Shown here: positions 1 to 11,900 of the stretch, piece by piece
Position numbering within the stretch: the stretch's first letter is position 1
Layout of the letters: every line of letters begins with the position of its first letter
DNA from: Chelydra serpentina
Lineage: Eukaryota > Chordata > Testudines > Chelydridae
Assembly: GCA_037349315.1 (NCBI GenBank)
Contig: JBAIAC010000631.1
Coordinates: forward strand, 1 to 64,000
Direction of reading: 5' to 3'
DNA: 64,000 nt
The notes under the pieces: model-generated
What the model saw: the letters and a program-made list of their open reading frames with translations, nothing else
Told to the model about the DNA's origin: nothing
Databases searched by the model: none
Made by a program: the position numbers and the translations under genes

Positions 1-1042
1 CCCCACCCACCCCCACCCTTACACTCACCCTCAACTTAACACCCACCACAACCGCCAACCCTACCACCACCGTCACCCCCACGCCCTCCCTCACCCTCAA
101 CCCCAAGCCCACCCGCACCGTCACCACCACCCTCACCCTAGCCTCACCCACACCCACACCCACACCCACACCCTCACCCCAACCCCCAGCCACACCATCA
201 CTATCACCCTTTCCCTCACTCTAACTAACCACCCCCACACCCACCCTCACCCTGACCCTCACCCTTACCCCCACCCCCACCCTCACCCTCAGCCTAACCC
301 CCCACCCCAACCACCACCCTCACCCCCACCCCCACCCTCACCCTAACCCTCACCATCACCCTCTTCCCCAACACTACACCTGCCCCCAAGCTCACCCTCA
401 CCCTCACCACGACCCCACCACCACCCTCTCCCTAACCACCACCCTCACCCTCAACCTCACCCCCCACCCTAACCCCCACCCCCAACCCCACGCTAACCCT
501 CACCCTCATCCTCACCAAACCCGCACCCTCACGCTCACCCTTGCCCCCACCCCCACCCTCACCTCCACCCACACCCTCACCCTAATCCTCACCCTAACGC
601 CTATCCCCAACCTCACCCCAACCCCCACCCTCCCACACACCAGTACTCCCAGCCCGAACCCCACCCTCACCCTCACGCTCACCCTGATACTTATCCTCAA
701 CGTCACCCCCACCACAACCACACCCTCATCCCCACCCCACCCCCACGATCACCCTCATCCTCACCCTATACCCTACCCTAACCCTAACCCTCACCCCCAC
801 CACCACCCCACCCTCACACTCATCGTCACCTGAACCCCCACCCACAACCTCACCGTCACCCTCACCCACACCCCCATCCTCACCCAACCTAAATCCTCAC
901 CCTCAACGCACAACCACCCTCACCCTGACCACCACACCCACCCACACCCTCACCCCCACCCACACCCACACGCTCACCCTCAACCTCACTCCCACCAACA
1001 CACCCTTCCCTACCCTCACCCCCACCCCAACCCCAACCCTCA
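1..1042 (-). repeat. CCCTCA minisatellite, C-rich on plus strand
   Basis: Degenerate 6-bp-based repeat (CCCTCA, CCCCCA, CCCACA variants). Its first ~240 bases are paralogous to 28374-28600. About 360-1042 is paralogous to 2660-3491 and to 32690-33330. No gene is supported. Confidence 0.95.
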
Positions 1043-1957
1043 TGTGACGGTGGTGTTGAGTGTGAGGGTGTTGGTGAGTGTTAGGACGACGGTGAGGGTG
1101 AGGGTGAGGGTGGGGGTGCGGGTTAGGGTGGTGGTGATGGTGAGGATGGGGGTTTGTGTGGGGGTGGGAGTGATGGATGAGGGTGAGGGTGGGAGTGGTG
1201 GTTAGGGTGAGTGTGAGGGTAGGGGTGGGAATGAGGGTGAGGGTGGGGTTGGGGGTGGGTTTTAGGATGCGGGTGAGGGTGGGGGTGGGGGTGAGGGAGC
1301 GAGAGCGAGTTGAGTGAGTGTGAGGGTAGGGGTGGGAATGAGGGGGAGGGTGGGGTTGGGGGAGGGTTTTAGTGTGCGGGTGAGGGTGCGGGTGAGGGAG
1401 CAAGTTGGAGTGCGGGGTGAGGGTGGGGTGAGGGTGAGGGTAAGGGTGAGGATGAGGATGAGGGTGAAGGTAGGTGTGGTGGTGCACGTGAGGGTGAGGG
1501 TGTGGGTGTGGGTGACGGTGAGGTTAGGGGTCGGTGTTTGGGTGAGGTTGAGGGTGTGGGCTGGGTTGAGGGTGAGGGTAAGTGTGGGGTGAGGGTATGG
1601 GTGAAAGTGTTGGTGGGGGTGGGGTTTAGAGTGAGGGTTAGGGTGAGGGTGGGGGTGAGGGTGAGGGTGGGGGTGGGAGAGGGAGTTAGGGTGAGGGTGA
1701 CGGTGGGTTTGGGGGTAGGGGGTGTGGGTGAGGGGGAGGGTGGGGGTGGGGGTGAGGGTTGGGGTGATGGTAAGGGTGGGGGTGAGGGTGAGGGTGGGTT
1801 TGGGGGTGGTGGGGTGGGTGAGGGGGAGGGTGGGGGGTGGGGGTGAGGGTGAGGGTGGGGGTGGGGATGTGGGTAAGGGTGAGGGTGGGGTGGGGGTGAG
1901 GGTGGGGGTTGGGGTAGGGATTAGTGTGCGGGTGAGGGTGAGGGTGGGTGTGGTTGT
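1043..1957 (+). repeat. GGGTGA minisatellite, G-rich on plus strand
   Basis: Strand switch at CCTCATGTGACGGTGG. The block is paralogous to 3492-4386 and 33331-34221. All long ORFs here are Val/Arg/Gly low-complexity reads of the repeat. Confidence 0.95.
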
Positions 1958-3491
1958 CCCCTCATGCTCACCCTCACCCCCACCCCTAAACTCACCCTCA
2001 CCCTTACCCTCACCTCCACCTCCGCCCCCACCCACACCCTCAACCTCACCTCCATGCACACCCTAACCCTCACCCTATCCCTTACCCTCACCCCAAACCC
2101 CACGCTCCCCCTCACCACCACTCCAACCCCCACCTCCACCCGCACGCCAACCTGCACACCTAACCTCACCCCTACCCTCACCCTCACCAAAACCACCACT
2201 CAGCTCTCACCCTCACCCCCACCCCCACCCTCACCCTCACCCCTCCCCCAACCCAACCCTCACCCTCACCATCATGCTCACCCACACCCCCACCCTCACC
2301 CCTCCTCAACCATCACATTTAACCCCACCCACACCCTCATCCCCACACTACCCCATTCTCACCCTATCACTAACACCCCACCCTCACCCTAATCCTCACC
2401 CTCAACCCCACCCCCTCCCCACCCACACCCTCAACCTCACCCGCACCCCTCCCCTCACCATCACCCCCACCCCCACCCCCACCCTCACCCTCACCCCGCC
2501 CCCACACCCGCTCACTCCCCAACCCTCACCCTTACCACCAACCCCACCGCCATCCTCACCCTCACCCAGACCCCGACCCCGACCCCCACCCTCACCCTCA
2601 ACCTCACCGCACCCTCACATTCACCCTCACCCCCACCCTCACCCTAACCCTCATCATCACCCTCTTCCCCAACACTACACCTGCCCCCAAGCTCACCCTC
2701 ACCCTCAGCACGACCCCACCACCACCCCCTCCCTTACCCACACCCCCACCCCCACCCTCACCCTCAACCTCACCCCCCACGCTAACCCTCACCCCCAACC
2801 CCACACTAACCCTCACCCTCACCCTCACCAAACCCACACCCTCACCAAACCCGCACCCTCACGCTCACCCTCGCCCCCACCCTCACCCTCACCCACACCC
2901 TCACCCCTCACCCTAATCCTCACCCTAACGCCTATCCCCACCCTCACCCCAACCCCCACCCTCCCACACACCAGAACTCCCAGCCCGAACCCCACCCTCA
3001 CGCTCCCCCTCACGCTCCCCCTCCCCCTCCTCCTCACCCAAACCCTCCCCCTCACCCAAACCCTCCCCCTGCCCCTCCCCCTCCCCCTCTCCCTCTCCCT
3101 CACCCTAACCCGCACCCAGACACTCACCCTCACCCCCACCCTGACACTTATCCTCACCGTCACCCCACACCAACCACACCCTCATCCCCACCCCACCCCA
3201 CCCCCACGCTCACCCTCATCCTCACACTATACCCTACCCTCACACTAACCCTCACCACCACCACCACCCCACCCTCACACTAATCGTCACCTGCACCCCC
3301 ACCCGCAACCTCACCGTCACCCTCACCCACACCCCCATCCTCACCCTACTTAAATACTTACCCTCAACCCACAACCACCCTCACCACCACACCCACCCAC
3401 ACGCTCACTCCCACCCCCACCCTCACCCTCAACCTCACTCCCACCAACACACCCTTCCCTACCCTCACCCACACCCCCTCCCCAACCCTCA
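1958..3491 (-). repeat. CCCTCA minisatellite
   Basis: Begins at the switch GGTTGTCCCCTCATGCTCAC. It includes a purer CCCCCT tract near 3000-3105 and ends at the recurring CTCATGTGACGG switch. Confidence 0.95.
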
Positions 3492-4386
3492 TGTGACGGT
3501 GGTGGTGAGTGTGAGGGTGTTGGTGAGTGTTAGGATGACGGTGAGGGTGAGGGTGAGGGTGGTGGTGATGGTGAGGATGGGGGTTTGTCTGGAGGTGGGG
3601 GTGATGGATGAGGATGAGGGTGAGGGTGGGAGTGGTGGTTAGGGTGAGTGTGAGGGTAGGGGTGGGAATGAGGGTGAGGATGGGGTTGGGGGTGGGTTTT
3701 AGGATGCGGGTGAGGGTGGGGGTGGGGGTGAGGGAGCGAGAGCGAGTTGAGTGAGTGTGAGGGTAGGGGTGGGAATGAGGGTGAGGGTGGGGTTGGGGGA
3801 GGGTTTTAGTGGGTGGGTGAGGGTGAGGGAGCGAGTTGGGGTGGGGGGTGAGGGTGGGGTGAGGGTGAGGGTGAGGGTGAGGGTGAGGATGAGTATGAGG
3901 GTGAAGGTAGGTGTGCTGGTGCGCGTGAGGGTGAGGGTGTGGGTGTGGGTTACAGTGAGGTTAGGGGTCGGTGTTTGGGTGAGGTTGAGGGTGTGGATTG
4001 GGTTGAGGGTGAGGGTGAGTGTGGGGTGAGGGTGAGGGTGAAAGTGTTGGTGGGGGTGGGGTTTAGAGTGAGGGTTAGGATGGGGGTGGGCTGAGGGTGA
4101 GGGTGGGGGTGGGGGTGGGAGAGGGGGTGAGGGTGAGGGTGGGTTTGGGGGTAGGGGTGTGGGGGAGGGTGGGGGTGTGGGTGAGGGTGGGGGTGGGGGT
4201 GCGGGATATGGTGAGGGTGAGGGTGGGTTTGGGGGTGGGGGTGTGGGTGAGGGGGAGGGTGGGGGGTGGGGCTGAGGGTAAGGGTGGGGATGTGGGTAAG
4301 GGTGAGGGTGGGGTGCGGGTGAGGGTGTGGGTTGGGGTAGGAATTAGTGTGAGGGTAAGGGTGAGGGTGAGTGTGGGGGTGGTTGT
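3492..4386 (+). repeat. GGGTGA minisatellite
   Basis: Second copy of the 1043-1957 block, offset about 2.43-2.45 kb, ending in the same GGTTGTCCCCTCATGC switch. Confidence 0.95.
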
Positions 4387-5474
4387 CCCCTCATGCTCAC
4401 CCTCACCCCCACCCCACCCGAACCCTCACCCGAACCCTTACCCTCACCCCCACCCTCACCCTCACCTCCACACACACCCTCACCCTCACCCTATCCCTTA
4501 CCCTCACCCCAACCCCCGCGCTCCACCTCACCACCACTCCAACCGACACCTCCACCCTCACCCTCACCCTGACTCTCACCCCCACCCTCACCCTCACCCC
4601 TACCCTCACCCTCACCAAAACCACCAATCCAGCTCCCACCCCCACCCCCACCCTCACCCTCACCGTCATGCTCACCCACACCCCCACCCTCACCCCTCCT
4701 CAACCATCACATTTAACCCCACCCACACCCTCAACCTCACCCCCACCCGCATCCCTACCCTAACCATCACCCCCACCCCCATCCTCACCCTCACCCCCCC
4801 CACACCCACACCCACTCACTCCCCAACCCTCACCCTTACCACCAAACCCCACCCCCATCCTCACCCTCACCCAGACCCCACCCCGACCCCCACCCTCATC
4901 CTCACCCCCACTTTCACCCTCACTCTCATGCCAATCGCCACCCCCACCCTCACCCTCACCCTCACCCCAACCCCACCTGCCGTACCCTCACCCTAAACGC
5001 CAACCTCACCCTCACCCCCACCCTCACCCTCACCCTCACACCCACACCCCACTCTCACCATCACCTCTACCCCCACACTCATCCCCATCCCCAACCTCAC
5101 CCTCACAACAACCCCCACCCCAACCATCACCCTCACCCTCAACCCAACCCCCACCGTCCCCAACACCCCACCCTCCCCCTCCCCCTCACCCCCACCCTCA
5201 TCCTCAACATCACTCCCACCCTCACACTCACCCACACCCAAACCCCCACCCCCCACCCCCACCACCAACTCCACCCAAACCCTCATTCTCACCCCATCCC
5301 CTCCCTCAACCTCACCCTGACCCCCACCCACACGCCCACGCTCACCCTCACCCCCACCATGCAATCACCCTACCCTCCCACTCACCCTCACCCTCACCCC
5401 CAACCCCAGCCTCACCCTCAGCCCCACCAGCACACTCACCCTCACCCCCACCCACAACGCCACCATCACCCTCA
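4387..5474 (-). repeat. CCCTCA minisatellite
   Basis: C-rich block. About 4700-5400 resembles 34265-34980, including an ATCACATTTAACCCCACCC stretch also found near 2310. Confidence 0.95.
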
Positions 5475-7040
5475 AGGGTGTGGGAGGGGCTGGGAGTGGA
5501 GGTGAGGATGTGGGTGATGGTGGGGGTGGGGGTGAGGGTTAGAGTTAGAGTGTGGGTGAGGTTGGGGGTGGGGTGAGTGTGAGGACGTCTGTGAGGGTGG
5601 GCTTGGGGCTCACACTTGGTGGTCTCACCCTCACCCTCACCCCAACTCCCACACTCACCGTCACCCCAACACGCACCGGCACCCCCACCCCACTCTCACC
5701 CTCACCCACACCCACACCCTCTCCCTCACCCCAACATCCACCCTCTCCCTCACCCTCACACTCATCCTCACCCTCACCCTTACCCCACCCCCACCCTTCC
5801 CTCACCCTCAGTCCAACCACCACCCCCACCCTTACCCTCACCCTCACCCTAACCCCCACCCTCTCCCTCACCCTCACACTCATCCTCACCCTAACCCCCA
5901 CTCTCACTCTCACCCTCGCCCTCACCGTCACCCCCAATCCTACCCCCACCCTCTCCCTCACCCTCACCCCCACCCTCACGGTCAGCCTCATCCTCACCTT
6001 GACCCCCCACCGCCACGCACACCCCCACCCTCACCCTCACCGCCTCCACCTCCCCCACCGTCACTCTCATCCTCACACTAACCCTCACAGCCACCCTCAC
6101 CCCCATCCGCACCCTCAACCTCAACATAATCCCCAGCCCGACCTTCACCCTCACCCCCACCCCCACCCCCCACCCCAACCCCCACACTCATACCCTACCT
6201 CACCCTCAGCCTAACCCTCACCTCACACTGATCCTCACAATCACCCCCACACCCACTCCCTAACCCACACTAACCCTCACCCACACACCCACCCTCACCC
6301 CCCACCCCCACCCCACCCTCACCCCCACGCCACCCACACCCCCACCTTCACCCTCACCCCCACCCTCACACTGACTCTCACCCTCACACTCACCCCCACC
6401 CCATCATCACCCTCACCCCTACCCTCACCCTCAACCTCAGACTCACCCGCACCCTCACCCTCACACTCACCCTCACCCTGACCCCCAACCCTCACCCTCA
6501 ACCTCACTGTCACCACCAAACCCACGCTCACCCTCACCCCCACCCCGAGCCTCACCCTCACCCTCATCCTATCCCCCGCCCTCACCCTCACCCCACCCCT
6601 CACCCTGACCCTCACACCAACCCTCACCCTAACACCCACCCCCACCCTAAGTCTTCACCCTCACCCTCACCTCCGCCCCCACACCCACCCTCACCCACAG
6701 CCTCACCATCACCCCCACCATCACCCTCAACTTCACCCTCAACCCCCACCCCCAGCTTCACCCTAAATCCCACCACCGACCCCCACACACCCCCACCCTC
6801 ACCCTCACCCTCACCGCCAAACCCTCCCTCCACCCTCACCCCACCCCAACCTCACCCTCACACCTAGCCTCACGCTCACCCGCTCCCTCACCCCCACCCT
6901 CACACTCGCCCCAACCCCCACCCTCAACCGCAACCTCTTGCCCACCACTACCCTCACCCTTCCCCCCACCCCCATCCTCAACCTCCATCTCACCCCCATC
7001 CTCACCCCCACCCTCACCGTCACCCTTACCCCCACCCCCA
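5475..7040 (-). repeat. Minisatellite: short G-rich segment, then C-rich
   Basis: 5475-5620 is G-rich on plus, then C-rich to 7040. About 6180-7040 is paralogous to 28800-29700, with shared rare words around 6397, 6511, 6747 and 6937. Confidence 0.93.
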
Positions 7041-8910
7041 GGGTGATGGTGGCGTTGGGGGTGAGGGTGAGTGTGCCGGTGGGGCTGAGGGTGAGGCTGG
7101 TGGTGGGGGGTGAGGGTGAGGATGATTGTGAGGGTGAGGGTGAGTGGGAGGGCGGGGTGGTAGGACGGTAGTGGTGAGGGTGAGGGTGGAGGTGTGGGTG
7201 TGGTTCAGGGTGAGGGTGGGAATGGGGGTAAGAGTGAGAGTTGGGGTGGAGTTGGGGGTGGTGGTGGGGGTTGGGTGAGAGTGAGTGTGGGGGTGATGGT
7301 GGGGGTGAGGGGGAGGGTCGGGCGGTGGGGACGGTGGGGGTGGGGTTGAGGGTGAGGGTGAGGGTGATGGTGGGGGTGGGGGTTGGGGTGAAGGTGAGGT
7401 TTTGTTTGGGGATGAGTGTGGGGTTGGGGGTGAGGGTGAGGGGTGAAAGTGAGGGTGAGGGTGGGGTGAGGGTGACGTTTAAGTTGAGGGTGGGGGGTGG
7501 GGTTGGGGTGAGGGTGAGGGTGAAAGTGGGGGTGAGGATGAGAGTTGGGTTTGGGGTGGGGGTGAGGGTGAATGTGAGGGTGCGGTGAGGTTGAGGGTGA
7601 GGGTGGGGGTGGGGTTGGTGGTAAGGGTGAGGGTTGGGGAGTGAGTGGGTGTGGGTGTGGGGGCGGGGTGAGGGTGGGGGTGTGGGTGCGGGTGGGGGTT
7701 AGGTTGAGGGTTTCGGTGGGGTTGAATGTGATGGTTGAGGTGGGGTGAGGGTGGGGGTGAGGGTGACAGTGAGGGTGGGGGTGGTGGTGCAGGTGAGGGA
7801 GAGTGTGAGGGTGGGGAGGGGGTGGGGTTGAGGGTGAGGGTGGGATGTTAGGGTGAGGGCGAGAGTGGGGGTGGTGTGGGGATGAGGGTGTGGTTGGGTT
7901 GCGGTGGGGGTGAGGGTGGGGATGGAGGTGGGGGTGCAGGTGGGGGTGCGGGTGAGTGTGATAGTGAGGGTGATGCTGAGGGTGAGGGTGGGGGTGCCGT
8001 TAGGATGAGGGTTAGAGTCAGGGTGAGGGTAAGAGTGTAGGTTGGGGTCGGAGTGGGTGTGAGGGGGAGCGTGGGCGTTGGGTTGAGGGTGAGGTTGTTC
8101 GTGGAGGTGAGGGTGAGGGTGGGGGCAGGGGTGGAGGTGAGGGTAAGGGTGAGGGTGGGGGTGAGGGTGTGGTGGGTGGGGGTGAGGGTGAGGGTGGGGC
8201 TGGGAGTGGGGCTGATGGTGAGAGTGAGGGTGGGGTGGTATTAGGGTGAGGGTGAGGTTGGAGGTGGGGTTTGAGGTGGGAGTGTGGTTGAGCATGAGGG
8301 TGACGGTGATGGTCGGAGTGGGGATTACGGTGAGGGTCAGGTTGAGGGTGAAGATGAGGGTGAGGGTGAGGATTAGGGGGAGGGAGAGAGTGAGGGTGGC
8401 GCTGGGGGTGAGGGTGAGAGTGAGGGTGGCGCTGGGGGGGTGGGGGAGGTCAAGCTGAGGATGTGGCTGACCGTGAGGGTGATGGTAGGGGTGGGGGTGA
8501 GGGAGCGGGTGAGGTCGAGGCTGGTGGTGAAGGTGAGTGTGGGGGTGAGGGGGTGGGTGAGAGTGGGATTAGTGTGACGGTTGTGGTGGGGGCTGGTGAA
8601 GATGAGGGTGGGAGTGAGAGTGAGGGTGGGGGTGGGGTGGGGGGTGAGGGTGAGTGCGAGGTTGAGGGTGGGGGGTGGAGTTGTGGGTGATGGGGAGGGC
8701 GAGAGTGAGAGTGAGGGTGAGGTTGATGGTGGGGGTTAGTGTGAGTGTGAGCGTGGGGGTGGGGGGATGAGGGTGATGATGGGGTGGGGGTGGAGGTGAT
8801 GGTGAGGGTGGGAGTGTAGCTTAGTTTGAGGGTTGGCGTGGGAGTGAGAGTGGGGGTGGCGGTGAGGGTAACGGTGTCGGTTAGGGCGAGGGTGACCGTT
8901 CTGGCTGGAC
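7041..8910 (+). repeat. GGGTGA minisatellite
   Basis: G-rich block. About 7700-8190 is paralogous to the left (38897-39273) and right (46494-46680) flanks of the complete retrotransposon. The end (8821-8910) is duplicated at 36388-36470. Confidence 0.94.
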
Positions 8911-11900
8911 AGGATTGAATTGTTCATTGTGAGGTATTCTAGCTAACGGGTCTGTGCGAAAGCCAACCAGTGAGGCATAATGGCTTTTGGGGAAAGATTC
9001 CATGAATAATTTGGCACTCGTTGAATAGGATTGAAATTCTCATTGTGAGGAATTTTCACTAACTGAACTCTACCAAAAGACCGGCAGAGCTTTGGATGAG
9101 GTTTAAAGGAGAAATATGGCACTAGCTGTGATTGATTTGAAAGGCTCATTGTAAGGAATTTCACGAATCCAGCATTATCTAAAGCCCTGCAGTGTATCAT
9201 AATGGCTTTTGGAAGAGTATCCCTGGAGAAAATTCGCGGGAGCAGTAAACAGGATTGAATTGATAGTAGAGATGTATTCTCATGAACGGATATGGATTGA
9301 AATGGTCATAGTAAGGGTTTTTTACTAATCCATCACTGACGATAGCCCAGCAGTGCAGCATAATTGCTTGTGGAATAGAAATGCTGGTGAAATTTGGTTG
9401 TAGGAGAGAACAAAATTGAAATGCTCATTGTGAGGAACTTTCACGAACCAATGTGTACAAGTAGCTCAGCACCACATCTAACTGGCGTTTTAAAGAGGAT
9501 TCCAGGAGAAATTTGGAATTTGCAGTGTAAAGGATTGAAATGTTCTTTGTCAGGTATTCTCACTTTCGAAAGCATATGTACCTAAAGCGCAGCCGTAAAT
9601 CTAAATAGCTTTTGGAGGAGGATTTCAGGAGATATTTGGTACTAGCAGTGAACAAGATTGAAATGCTCATTTCAAGTATTTTTGACTAAACGATCTGTAC
9701 CAAAAGCCCAGCAATGTATCAGTATGGCTTAAGGAGGCGGTACCCATGAGAAATTTGGAACTCGTAGTGAACAATATTGTAATGCCCATTGTGAGGAATT
9801 GTCACGAACAGATCTCTACCAATAGCACAGCATTACTTCATAATAGCTCGTGGAGGGGGATTACATGAGATATTGGGCACTCGTAGTGAACAGGATTGGC
9901 AGGCTCATTGTGAGGAATTTTCACTACCCCAAAGCGCAGCAGTAAATCTGCTTTAGGAGGAAGATTCCACGATAAATTTGGCACAACCTGTGAACACAAT
10001 TGAAATGCTCATTGAAAGGCATTTTCACGAATCCATCTGTACGAAGAGCCGAGCAGTGCAGCATAATGACTTTTGAAGATGATTCCAGGAGAAATTTGGC
10101 AGTAGCTGTGAACAGGATTGAATTGTTCATTGTGTGGAATTTTTTGGAACCGATGTGTCCAGATATCGCAGCAGCACCTCTAAATGGCGTTTCAAAGAGG
10201 ATTCCAGGAGAAATTTGGAACTTGCGATGAACAGGATTCAATTCATCGTAGTGAGGTATTCTCACTAACGGATCTGTACCAAAATCGTAGCAGTACATTT
10301 AAATATCTTTTGGAGGAGGATTACAGGAGAGAGTTCGCAGTAGCAGTGAACTGTTCAAATGCTCATTGTAAGGAATTTTCACAAACCGATCAGTACCAAT
10401 AGCCAAGTAATGCATCAGCATGAGTTATGGAGGAGGATTCCAGGCGAAAATTGGCCATAGCCGTGAACAGGATTTGATTGTTCATTGTGAGGTGTGCTGA
10501 CGAATGGATCTGTACCAGAAGCCCACGAGTGCATTATAATGGCTTGTAGAGGAGGATTCCATTAATAATTTGGAGCTGGTTGAACAGGATTGAAATGCTC
10601 ATTGAGATTCATTTTTACTAACAGACCTCTAACAAAAATCAAACATTACATCTTTAAATACCTTTTGGAGGTTGATTACAAGAGAAATTTAGCTGTGAAC
10701 AGGACTCATATGTAAATTGTAAGGAATTAACACTAACCGATCTATACCAAAAGCCCTGCATTGTATCCTCATGGCTTTTCAGGTGGATTCCATGAAAAAT
10801 TTGACCCTCGTTGAACAGGTTTGAAATGCTCCTTGTGAGGAATTTTCACTGACTGATGAGGAGTTTTCACTGACTGACTGAGGAATTTTCACTGACCAAG
10901 AGACAAGCTTTAAATCTAAATAGCATTTGCAGGGGAATTCCAGGAGACATTTGTCACTAGCTGTGAACAGGACTCAAATGTTCATTTTAAGCAATTTTCA
11001 CTAATCGATCTCTACCAAAAATCCTGCATTACATCGAAATGACTTTTTGAAGAGGATTTCAAGAGAAATTTGGAATTTGCAGTGTACTGGATTTTATGTT
11101 TGATTGAGAGGAATTGTCACAAAAAGATCGCTACCAAAAGTACACCAGTAAATCTAAATTGCTTGAGTAGGAAGCGTCCAGGAGACATCTAGCACTAGAT
11201 TGTAACAGAATTGAAATGTTCATCTAAAGGCATTTTCACGAATCCATCTGTACGAAGAGCCGAGCAGTGCAGCATAATGACTTTTGAAGATGATTCCAGG
11301 AGAAATTTGGCAGTAGCAGTAACAGCATTGAATTCTTCATTGTGAGCTATTATAACTAAAGAATCTGAAGAAAAAGCCAAACATTGCAGAATATTGGATT
11401 TTGGAGGAGGAAACCAAGAGATATTTTGCTTTTGCGGTGAACAGAATTGAAAGCTAATTGTGTAGAATTCAGTGGAATTGAGTGGAATTTTCATTAACCG
11501 ATGGGTGCTAAAAGCTCAGCAGCAAATCTAACTGGCGTTTGAAAGAGGATTCCAGGAGAAATTTGGCACTTGCAGTGAACGTAGTGATTGAATTGATCGT
11601 AGTGAGATATTCTCACGAATGGATCTGTACTAAAAGCGCAGCAGTAAATCTAAATCGCTTTTGGAGGATGATTCCAGGAGAAAATTGGCATTAGCAGTTA
11701 GGATTTAAAAGCTCATTATAGTGTATTTGACTACCCGATCTGTACGAAAAGCCCAGCAATGCATCAGCATGGCTTATGGAGGAGGTTTCAATGAAAAATT
11801 TGAAACTCGTAGTGAACATTATTTGAAATGCCCAGTGTGAGGAATTGTCACGAACAGATCTCTACCAAAAGGACCGCATTACATCATCATCGCTTATTAA

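Noticed and set aside
903..2066. Long ORFs rich in Val/Arg/Gly or Pro/Thr/His across the minisatellite (also 2274-3248, 4097-4996, 16204-16887, 33925-34932, 38475-39290, 59854-60687 and many others)
   Set aside because: The 6-bp-based repeat lacks stop codons in several frames. The products are dipeptide-like and appear on both strands, with no domain or stable start.
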